In this document: piece after piece, positions 34,621 through 40,955 of the stretch
How positions within the stretch are numbered: the first letter of the stretch is position 1
How the letters are laid out: each line of letters begins with the position of its first letter
Assembly (NCBI GenBank): GCA_016212965.1
Contig: JACRDA010000061.1
Span: 1-40,955 of the forward strand
Source of the DNA: Myxococcales bacterium
GTDB taxonomy: Bacteria > Myxococcota_A > Polyangia > Polyangiales > Polyangiaceae
Direction: 5' to 3'
Length of the DNA stretch: 40,955 nt
Program-made: the position numbers and the translations under genes
Notes under the pieces: generated by a model
Told to the model about the DNA's origin: nothing
Database searches by the model: none
What the model saw: only the letters and a program-made list of their open reading frames with translations

Positions 34621-34818
34621 CGGCATCCGGACACAATTTTTCCCTCACCCCCCGGCCCCCTCTCCCGGAGGAGAGGGGGTGGTCGAAGTCGGGGACTCTC
34701 GTCGTGGGCTCGGTTGCAGGCCCTCGAAATCCGCCGCGGATTCTGGGCTCGCATCCCCCCTCTCCCCTCGGGAGAGGGGGGCAGGGGGGTGAGGGCACAA
34801 TCCTCGGTCCGGATGCCG
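34621..34818. repeat. 198-bp inverted-repeat element with internal hairpins
   Basis: The ends are a perfect 12-bp inverted repeat, CGGCATCCGGAC (34621-34632) and GTCCGGATGCCG (34807-34818). Inside, CCCTCACCCCCCGG... (34642-34666) pairs with ...GGGGGGTGAGGG (34770-34795) with few mismatches. Each arm also folds alone: CCCCCTCTCC/GGAGAGGGGG at 34656-34679 and CCCCCCTCTCCC/GGGAGAGGGGGG at 34755-34781. The about 90-bp centre holds no gene. The layout recalls REP doublets/BIMEs or a MITE. It fills most of the 349-bp gap between nrdJ and the PAP2 gene; the remainder of the gap shows nothing recognisable. Confidence 0.8.
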
Positions 34819-34891
34819 CGTGCTGAGAGCCAAGAGTCTTCGCTCCGCGCGTGCTCTTCTCGCTGCTCGCCCCGCCTGGCCGCCGCGCGCG

Positions 34892-37800
34892 TCAGCTGCA
34901 GCCGAGCGAGTTGCCGCAGTTGAGGCACTTGTAGCAGGCGCCGTTGCGGACCGTGATGTGACCGCAGGCGTCGCACACCGGCGCGTCGCCCATCATCTCC
35001 TCGAGCTGGGCGTCGAGCCCGCCGACGCGCACCTCTTCGGGTGCCGGCGGCGCGATGCTCGTCGTCATCATGAGGGCCCGCGGCGCGCCCGCGGTCTCGC
35101 CCGCGTGCTCCTTCTCCGACGGATCCTGGATCGGGGCCGCCGGCGGCACGTGCGCGAGCTCGTAGCGCTGCAGGTACTCCACCCCGAGCACACGGAACAC
35201 GTAGTCGACGATCGAGGTCGCGAACTTGATGTTGTCGTGGCCCTCGACCGGACCCTGCGGCTCGAAGCGCGTGAAGGTGAACTGGTCGACGTAGGTGTCG
35301 AGCGGCACGCCGTACTGCAGGCCCACCGACACCGCCATGGCGAAGCAGTTCATGAGCGAGCGGAAGGCGGCGCCCTCCTTGTGCATGTCGATGAAGATCT
35401 CGCCGAGCGCACCGTCGAGGTACTCGCCGGTGCGGAGGAAGATCTTGTGGCCGCCGACCTTGGCCTCCTGCGTGAAGCCGGTGCGCTTCTTCGGCAGGCG
35501 CACGCGCACCCCGGTTGGGTGCACGTCGGGCCGCGGCGCGAGCGCCGTCACCGCGGGAGGCAGCGTGCTCGGCGCGGGCGCGGTCTTGGCGACCTCGTCC
35601 TTCTTCTCGTCGCTCGAGTTCGACAGCGGCTGCGAGGCCTTGCAGCCGTCGCGGTACAGGGCGACCGCCTTCAGCCCGAGGCGCCAGCCCTCCTCGTAGA
35701 TGCGCTGCACGTCGTCGACCGTCGCCTCGTTCGGGAGGTTCACGGTCTTGGAGATCGCGCCCGAGAGGAAGGGCTGGACGGCCGCCATCATCTTCACGTG
35801 CGACATCGGCTCGAGGTAGCGCACGCCCGTGCGCCCGCAGCGATTGGCGCAGTCGAAGATCGGCAGGTGCCCGGGGTCGAGGTAGGGCGCGCCCTCGATG
35901 GTCATGCGCCCGACGATGACGTCGGAGGCCTCCTGGATCTCGTCGCTGGAGAAGCCGAGGTGACGGAGCAGGCCCACGCTGCCCTTCTTGACGGTGGCGC
36001 CGCTCGCATCGGGCGCGTAGCCGGGCACGCCGAGGCGCGCGTAGCACGCCTCGCCGACGACCCACGGCGAGAACGCCTGCTGCAGATCGAAGGCGCTCGG
36101 CAGGGCCGCCTCGACCTTGTCGACCTCCTCGACCGTGAGGCCGCGGGCGAGCAGGCTCGCGCGGCTCACGTGCGGTGCCGCGAGCAGCGTGTTGGTGCCC
36201 GAGATGTACGCGACGATCTCCTGCACCTGCGCCTCGGGATAGCCGAGCGTGCGGAGCGCGAGCGGGACCGAGTTGTTGACGATCTTGAAGTAGCCGCCGC
36301 CGGCCAGCTTCTTGAACTTCACGAGCGCGAAGTCGGGCTCGACGCCCGTCGTGTCGCAGTCCATGAGCAGGCCGATGGTGCCGGTCGGTGCGAGCACCGT
36401 CGCCTGGGCGTTGCGGTAGCCGTGGCGCCGGCCGAGCTCGACCGCCACGTCCCAGTCGTCGCAGGCCGCGCGCCACAGCGGCGCCGGGCACTTCTCGCGG
36501 TCGATGGCGTAGGCCGCCTCGCGGTGCATGCCCATCACGCGCAGCATGGGCTCGCGGTTCTTGGCGAAGCCCGCGAAGGCGCCCTTCTTGTCCGCCATCT
36601 CGGCCGAGACGCGGTAGGCATGCCCGCACATGATGGCCGTGAGGGAGGAGGCCACGGCGCGCCCCTCGTCGGAGTCGTAGGCGAGCCCGAGGCGCATGAG
36701 CAGCGTGCCGAGGTTCGCGTAGCCGAGCCCGAGCGGCCGGTAGTCGTGCGAGTTCTTCGCGATGAGCGGGGTCGGGTAGCTCGACAGATCGACCAGGATG
36801 TCCTGGGCCACGAAGAAGACGCGCACCGCGTGGCGGTAGAGGTCGACGTCGAAGGTGTTGTCGTCGCGCAGGAACTTCGTGAGGTTGAGGCTCGCGAGGT
36901 TGCAGGCCGAGTCGTCGAGGAACATGTACTCGCTGCACGGGTTCGAAGCGCGGATGGCGTCCGAGTTCGGGCAGGTGTGCCAGCGGTTGATGGTCGAGTC
37001 GTACTGCACGCCCGGGTCGGCGCAGGCCCACGCGGCCTCGGCCAGGGTGCGCCACAGCTCGCTCGCCTGGTACTCGTTGACGACCTCGCCCGTCGTGCGC
37101 GCGCGGGTCTGCCACACCCCGCTCGGCGCGTCCGCGCGCAGCGGCAGCGGCAGGCCGAGCGCGGCGCTGGTGGTCGAGGCCGCCGACCCGAGCGCGGCGC
37201 GCATGAAGGCGTCGCTCACGCGCACCGAGTTGTTCGAGTTCTGCCCGCTCACCGTGTGGTAGGCCTCGCCGTTGAAGTCGGACTCGTAGCCCGCTGCGAT
37301 GAGGGCCTTGGCCTTCTTCTCCTCGCGCACCTTCCACTGGATGAAGTCGGCGATCTCGGGGTGGTCCATGTCGAGACACACCATCTTGGCGGCGCGGCGC
37401 GTGGTGCCGCCGCTCTTGGTCGAGCCGGCCGCGCGGTCGAAGACCTCGAGGAAGCTCATGAGCCCGCTCGAGGTGCCGCCGCCCGAGAGCTTCTCCTGCT
37501 TGCCGCGGATGGCGCTGAAGTTGGTGCCGGTGCCGGAGCCGTACTTGAAGAGCCGCGCCTCGCTCTTGACGAGGTCGAACATGCTCATGAGGTCGTCCTG
37601 GATCGACTGGATGAAGCACGCCGAGCACTGCGGGCGCTCGTAGGCGTTGTCGATCTCGATGACCTCGTCCTTGGCCGCCTCGGCCTCGCAGCCGGTCGGC
37701 AGCGGGGTGTTCGCGCCGCGCGCGACGTAGTCGAAGGCGTAGTTGCCGCCCGTGCCGCGGATCTCGTAGGCGTGCCACAGGCCGCAGTTGAACCACACCG

Positions 37801-38494
37801 GGGAGTTGAAGGCCCCGTACTGGTTCACGAGCAGGTAGGCGAGCTCGGCCTCGAAGGCGTCGGCGTCGGCGCGCGTGGCGAAGTAGCCGCCGAGGCTCTC
37901 GCCCGCCTCGCGGATCGTGTGGGCGATGCGGCTCACCACCTGGCGCACGCTGGTCTCGCCCGTGCGCTTGTCGCCGTGCAGGCCCGCCTTGCGGAAGTAC
38001 TTGGAGACGACGATGTCGGTCGCGAGCTGCGACCAGCCGGCGGGGATCTCGGCCCCCTCCATCTTGAAGACGATGGAGCCGTCGGGGTTCGTGATGACGC
38101 TCGAGCGGCGCTCCCAGCGCACCTCGTCGAAGGGGTCGACGCCCGGCCGCGTGGTGCGGCGCTGGAACTCGAGCCCCACGCGGGCGCGCCGCGCGGCCTT
38201 GCGCTCGGCCTGCGCGCCGCCGCCCTTGCGCGCGCGCGCGCGCTCGTTCTTGGTCGCTGCCGACCCGCGCTTGGTCTCGGCCACGAGGGCGAGCCCGGCG
38301 CCGCTCGAGCCCGCGCGGGCGCTCGCCGTGCGGCCCGTGTCGGCGGTCTCGAAGCTGCGCGGCGGCACGCTGTCGGTGCGTCCACGCGCGCTCACGGGCG
38401 CGACCCCGTCGTGCTCCGAGCTCGGGCCGCCGTCCGCGCGCCCCCGCTTGTGGCTCATGCCGTTACCATTGCCCACGATGTTCGCCTGCGCCAT
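34892..38494 (-). CDS. nrdJ: Adenosylcobalamin-dependent (class II) ribonucleotide reductase
   Basis: This 1200-residue enzyme reduces ribonucleotides to deoxyribonucleotides using adenosylcobalamin, without oxygen or a separate radical subunit. The reductase barrel starts near residue 115 (SSVITNPDGSIVFKMEGAEI; WSQLATDIVVSKYFRKAG). Catalytic and loop motifs are seen: QCSACFIQSIQDDLMSMF, NSNNSVRVSDAFM, SNPCSEYMFLDDSACNLASL (about 520), PTGTIGLLMDCDTTGVEPDF, and a C-terminal Cys cluster CDACGHITVRNGACYKCLNC that resembles a zinc ribbon and may shuttle electrons. The first about 110 residues are a basic, Gly/Ser-rich low-complexity extension. ATG 38494 has GGAGA 6 nt upstream. The gene diverges from RNase J across 658 bp. 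Confidence 0.97.
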   Translation of the reverse strand: MAQANIVGNGNGMSHKRGRADGGPSSEHDGVAPVSARGRTDSVPPRSFETADTGRTASARAGSSGAGLALVAETKRGSAATKNERARARKGGGAQAERKAARRARVGLEFQRRTTRPGVDPFDEVRWERRSSVITNPDGSIVFKMEGAEIPAGWSQLATDIVVSKYFRKAGLHGDKRTGETSVRQVVSRIAHTIREAGESLGGYFATRADADAFEAELAYLLVNQYGAFNSPVWFNCGLWHAYEIRGTGGNYAFDYVARGANTPLPTGCEAEAAKDEVIEIDNAYERPQCSACFIQSIQDDLMSMFDLVKSEARLFKYGSGTGTNFSAIRGKQEKLSGGGTSSGLMSFLEVFDRAAGSTKSGGTTRRAAKMVCLDMDHPEIADFIQWKVREEKKAKALIAAGYESDFNGEAYHTVSGQNSNNSVRVSDAFMRAALGSAASTTSAALGLPLPLRADAPSGVWQTRARTTGEVVNEYQASELWRTLAEAAWACADPGVQYDSTINRWHTCPNSDAIRASNPCSEYMFLDDSACNLASLNLTKFLRDDNTFDVDLYRHAVRVFFVAQDILVDLSSYPTPLIAKNSHDYRPLGLGYANLGTLLMRLGLAYDSDEGRAVASSLTAIMCGHAYRVSAEMADKKGAFAGFAKNREPMLRVMGMHREAAYAIDREKCPAPLWRAACDDWDVAVELGRRHGYRNAQATVLAPTGTIGLLMDCDTTGVEPDFALVKFKKLAGGGYFKIVNNSVPLALRTLGYPEAQVQEIVAYISGTNTLLAAPHVSRASLLARGLTVEEVDKVEAALPSAFDLQQAFSPWVVGEACYARLGVPGYAPDASGATVKKGSVGLLRHLGFSSDEIQEASDVIVGRMTIEGAPYLDPGHLPIFDCANRCGRTGVRYLEPMSHVKMMAAVQPFLSGAISKTVNLPNEATVDDVQRIYEEGWRLGLKAVALYRDGCKASQPLSNSSDEKKDEVAKTAPAPSTLPPAVTALAPRPDVHPTGVRVRLPKKRTGFTQEAKVGGHKIFLRTGEYLDGALGEIFIDMHKEGAAFRSLMNCFAMAVSVGLQYGVPLDTYVDQFTFTRFEPQGPVEGHDNIKFATSIVDYVFRVLGVEYLQRYELAHVPPAAPIQDPSEKEHAGETAGAPRALMMTTSIAPPAPEEVRVGGLDAQLEEMMGDAPVCDACGHITVRNGACYKCLNCGNSLGCS

Positions 38495-38704
38495 TGCCTG
38501 TCTCCGATCCCCCGGCGCCCGCCGTCCGGCTGCGCCGTCGCCTCGTCGCCGACCCTACGAAACCCGGCGCGCGCGCTCGCGCGCGCACTGCTCCACCCCA
38601 CGTCCCCGCCCCTGCCGCTTCGCTCGACCGCTGCGCCCGGGCTGCTCGGCGTCCGAGCCGCCCGGGGCCTACGCAAGCTACGAAAGTGGACGCGCGCGCT
38701 CGCC

Positions 38705-38777
38705 CGGGCCAGCCGCGGTGTCCGCCGCGCGACTGGCCCGACGCGGGCCCCCGGGACGGACTGCGTCGCGGGGGCCC
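38705..38777. other. Two strong adjacent hairpins in the nrdJ leader
   Basis: CGGGCCAG (38705-38712) pairs perfectly with CTGGCCCG (38733-38740), and GGGCCCCCG (38745-38753) pairs perfectly with CGGGGGCCC (38769-38777). They lie 4 nt apart in the presumed 5' leader of nrdJ. No known riboswitch core is recognisable. High GC makes chance stems common, but two perfect neighbours of 8 and 9 bp stand out. Confidence 0.45.
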
Positions 38778-38957
38778 GGTGACGGAGGAAGCTTCAACGA
38801 TCGACGCGCTGCTGACATGTCTGCGTCCGACCCCCGTTGCCCTCGCCTGCAGTCGTTCGAAGCCGCGTTGCCTTCGGTCCCGGCACTCGCGTCGGGAGCC
38901 GTGATTACTACCCCAATGTCTAGTAGCGGAGCAAACCAAAAAAAGGGCGATCGGGCC

Positions 38958-38986
38958 AAGTCCTCGGAAAGCCGGAGGACTTTTTT
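38958..38986 (+). terminator. Orphan rho-independent terminator
   Basis: AAGTCCTC (38958-38965) pairs with GAGGACTT (38975-38982), with GG/CC inside and an AAAG loop, followed by six T residues (38981-38986). It is a textbook terminator on the + strand, yet no + strand gene ends before it. It could end a small RNA or act as a leader attenuator for the downstream RNase J gene. Confidence 0.7.
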
Positions 38987-39100
38987 CTCGCCCCCGCGGC
39001 GCGCCTGAACGGACGACGACTAGACACAAGCTACGCGGAACAAGTGCGCAGATTATCAACAATTTCTCCCGAGCTTGCCCACCGGGCAGAGCACTCGCCC

Positions 39101-39132
39101 GCGCCTCACCTGCGCCTCACCTGCGCCTCACC
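39101..39132 (+). repeat. Three 11-bp direct repeats ahead of rnj
   Basis: The unit gcgcctcacct occurs three times in a row (the last copy ends ccc), finishing about 20 bp before the RNase J ATG, within its probable 5' leader. Confidence 0.8.
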
Positions 39133-39152
39133 CGCGGTGGTAACGGGGAGCC

Positions 39153-40955
39153 ATGACCGAGCCCGCGCCCCAGCTCTCCATCGTGGCGCTCGGCGGCCTC
39201 GGGCAGGTCGGCATGAACGCGCTCGTGCTCGAGGAGCCGGGCGGGCTCGTGCTCGTCGACTGCGGGGTGACCTTCGGCGGCGGCGAGCTCGGGGTCGAGC
39301 TCTACGAGCCGCGCTTCGACTACGTGCTCGAGCGCGCCGATCGCCTGCGCGCGATCCTCCTCACCCACGGACACGAGGATCACATCGGCGCCGTGCCTTC
39401 GCTCCTGCGCGCGCTCGTCGCGGCGCGCGCGCCGCTCGGGCACGGCGCTGCCGCTCGAGGGCCGCACGACCCCGGGCCGGGTCCGGCGAGCACGCCGCTG
39501 CCCACCGTGTGGGGGCCGCCCTACGCGCTCGAGCTCTGTGCGCGGCGTCTCGGCGAGGACGCACCCGAGCTCGTGTCCGAGGTGGAGCTCCGGCCCATCG
39601 TGCCCGGCGAGCGCTTCCGTGCTGGCCCGTTCGCGGTGGAGCCGCTGCGCGTCACCCACTCGATCGTGGACGCGGCCGCGCTCGCCATCGAGACCGTGGC
39701 CGGGCTCGTCGTGCACACCGGCGACTTCAAGCTCGATCAAGAGCCCCTCGACGGCCCGCCGACCGACGAGGAGCGCCTGCTCGCGCTCGGGGCGCGCGGC
39801 GTGCGCCTGTTGCTCTCCGACAGCACGAACGTGCTGGCGCCGGGCTCGAGCGGCAGCGAGCGCTCGGCCGCGGCGGCGCTCGAGGCGGAGGTCGCCGCCG
39901 CCGAGGGGCGCGTCGTCGTGGGGCTCTTCGCCTCGAACGTGCACCGCCTGCGCGCGCTCGGCGAGCTGGCGCTCCGCCAGGGCCGGCGCGTGTGCCTGCT
40001 CGGACGCAGCGCGCGCACCCACTTCGAGGCGGCGAGCAAGCTCGGCCTGCTCGCGTGGCCGAGCGAGCTCGTGGTGTCGCCCCCGATGGCGGGCAGCCTC
40101 GCGCACCGCTCGGTGCTCTACGTCGTGACGGGCACGCAGGCCGAGCCGCGCAGCGCGCTCCGCCGCCTGGCGAGCGGCCTGCACCCCGAGCTGCGCATCG
40201 GACCGGGCGACACGGTGCTCCTGTCGAGCCGTGCCATCCCGGGCAACGAGCGCACGGTGTTCGCGATGGTGGACGACCTCATTCGCCTCGGGGCACGGGT
40301 CGTGACGCGCCAGCACGCGCCCGGCATCCACGTGAGCGGGCACGCGCACAAGGACGAGCTCGCGCGCATCCTCGAGCTCGTGCGCCCGCGCGCCTTTCTG
40401 CCGGTGCACGGGGCGCTCCACCACCTGGTCGCCCACGGCGCGCTCGCGCGCGACCTCGGCATCGCCGAGGTGGTCGTGGCCGAGAACGGCGTGCGCCTGG
40501 CCCTCGGCGCCGTCGAGCCGCTGCGGCGCGTGGGCGAGGTGCCGGCGGGGCGCGTGGCGCGCACGCTCGGGCGCGTGGTGCCGCAGGAGGTGCTGCGCCA
40601 GCGGCTCGAGCTGTCGCGCTCGGGCGCGGTCGTGTGCCACGTCGTCGTCGCGGACGACGGGCGCCTCTGCGCGGTGCGCGTCGCGGCGCCGGGCTCGGGG
40701 CTTGGGGCGGCCGCGTGCGCCGCGCTCGAGGCGACGGTGGTGCGCGACTTCGTGTGGCCCGGTCGCGACGCGACGGAGACCGAGCTCGGCGAGCTCGTGC
40801 GGCGCGAGCTGCGCCGGGCGCTCAAGGCGGACTTCGAGCGCCCGCCTCACATCGAGGTCCTGGTGACGCGCCTGCCGCGCCCGAGCGTCGTGCGGTCGCG
40901 CGCGCACGCCGTGATCCGGCAGGCCGTGCAGGCGCACCTCGCGGTCGCGCGCAGC
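39153..40955 (+). CDS. rnj: Ribonuclease J (3' end outside window)
   Basis: 601 residues are visible with no stop before the edge. The metallo-beta-lactamase/beta-CASP fold is clear: ALGGLGQVGMNALVLEEPGG, DCGVTFGGGELGVELYEP, metal motif THGHEDHIGAVP (about 71-77), HTGDFKLDQEPLDG (about 189), LLLSDSTNVLAPGSSGSE, LLGRSARTHFEAASKLG, LLSSRAIPGNERTVFAMVDD, HVSGHAHKDEL, and FLPVHGALHHLVAHGALA. RNase J degrades and matures RNA by 5'-3' exonuclease and endonuclease activity in the cytoplasm. After the metal motif there is a Gly/Pro/Ala-rich insertion (ARAPLGHGAAARGPHDPGP) before TVWGPPYALEL, where family members have a short loop. The ATG at 39153 follows a purine-rich ggggag very closely. Confidence 0.96.
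   Translation, partial: MTEPAPQLSIVALGGLGQVGMNALVLEEPGGLVLVDCGVTFGGGELGVELYEPRFDYVLERADRLRAILLTHGHEDHIGAVPSLLRALVAARAPLGHGAAARGPHDPGPGPASTPLPTVWGPPYALELCARRLGEDAPELVSEVELRPIVPGERFRAGPFAVEPLRVTHSIVDAAALAIETVAGLVVHTGDFKLDQEPLDGPPTDEERLLALGARGVRLLLSDSTNVLAPGSSGSERSAAAALEAEVAAAEGRVVVGLFASNVHRLRALGELALRQGRRVCLLGRSARTHFEAASKLGLLAWPSELVVSPPMAGSLAHRSVLYVVTGTQAEPRSALRRLASGLHPELRIGPGDTVLLSSRAIPGNERTVFAMVDDLIRLGARVVTRQHAPGIHVSGHAHKDELARILELVRPRAFLPVHGALHHLVAHGALARDLGIAEVVVAENGVRLALGAVEPLRRVGEVPAGRVARTLGRVVPQEVLRQRLELSRSGAVVCHVVVADDGRLCAVRVAAPGSGLGAAACAALEATVVRDFVWPGRDATETELGELVRRELRRALKADFERPPHIEVLVTRLPRPSVVRSRAHAVIRQAVQAHLAVARS

Larger units (their letters stand above)
38495..39152. other. Long nrdJ-rnj intergenic region
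   Basis: No convincing gene is present in these 658 bp; the open frames are Arg/Pro/Ala-rich. The nrdJ-proximal 400 bp are GC-rich and strongly structured, while 38900-39070 is much more AT-rich and likely carries the divergent promoters. It holds two GC hairpins, an orphan intrinsic terminator, an inverted pair ACTAGACA (39019-39026) / TGTCTAGT (38917-38924), and short direct repeats before rnj. No B12 box or NrdR box was found by eye. Confidence 0.6.

Noticed and set aside
34820..38782. A 1320-codon + strand open frame over nrdJ
   Set aside because: Antisense to a complete, well-conserved ribonucleotide reductase; composition is Val/Arg/Ala-rich.
38495..38900. Cobalamin riboswitch upstream of nrdJ
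   Set aside because: No B12 box or GCCACTG-type core was found on the minus strand by eye. A covariance-model search would settle it.
39053..39061. DnaA-box-like TTATCAACA, possible replication origin
   Set aside because: A single site with a mismatch, no cluster, and no dnaA/dnaN/gidA neighbours.
38463..39062. 199-codon minus-strand frame in the nrdJ-rnj gap
   Set aside because: No recognisable domain, Arg/Gly/Ser-rich, no clear ribosome binding site, and it overlaps the start of nrdJ in another frame.
38900..39120. NrdR boxes upstream of nrdJ
   Set aside because: No pair of 16-bp palindromes of the ACACWATATATWGTGT type is present.

Overview
The window is a very GC-rich stretch whose lipoprotein-rich, mostly monocistronic content fits a myxobacterium (Myxococcota, probably Polyangia). 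This is inferred from the style of the genes (class II ribonucleotide reductase, RNase J, YfcF-type GST, many small lipoproteins, WD40/TolB-like propellers, a giant Tc/RHS protein). No rRNA or other taxonomic marker is present. High GC opens long false frames on both strands, so genes were chosen by recognisable protein chemistry, start sites and ribosome binding sites.

Left third (1-12.3 kb). One enormous minus-strand gene runs off the left edge (9474 to 1, 3158 codons visible). It encodes an exported SpvB/TcB-like protein with FG-GAP repeats and a long RHS/YD-repeat C-terminal half, resembling a fused TcB-TcC insecticidal-toxin cocoon. Its variable C-terminus lies outside the window. A cysteine-rich secreted protein diverges from it. 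Then come an orphan XRE regulator behind an aldo/keto reductase, and an initiator tRNA-fMet with its terminator.

Middle (12.3-23.6 kb). This part holds a tandem-domain SagB/ThcOx-like nitroreductase, a YfcF glutathione transferase, a TPR protein with a degenerate NTPase head, a small lipoprotein, and a WD40-like lipoprotein. Next is a decayed tandem duplication whose remnants flank a Uma2 nuclease gene, followed by a complete HigB/HigA-type toxin-antitoxin pair and dimeric-type glycyl-tRNA synthetase.

Right part (23.6-40.9 kb). This part holds a TolB-like lipoprotein with one CXXCH motif, an Imm5-like alanine-rich protein with a 12-bp in-frame repeat, a probably 5'-truncated propeller gene, and a HelD-like helicase carrying a collagen-like charged insertion. 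These are followed by small lipoproteins, alanine racemase, an endonuclease/exonuclease/phosphatase protein and a PAP2 phosphatase. A 198-bp inverted-repeat element comes next, then nrdJ. A 658-bp structured intergenic region with an orphan intrinsic terminator leads to a divergent RNase J gene cut by the right edge.

There is no large operon and no CRISPR array or transposase. The accessory signals worth attention are the giant fused Tc/RHS lipoprotein, the duplication scar with Uma2 and higBA, the inverted-repeat element, the helicase insertion, and the nrdJ-rnj intergenic structures.
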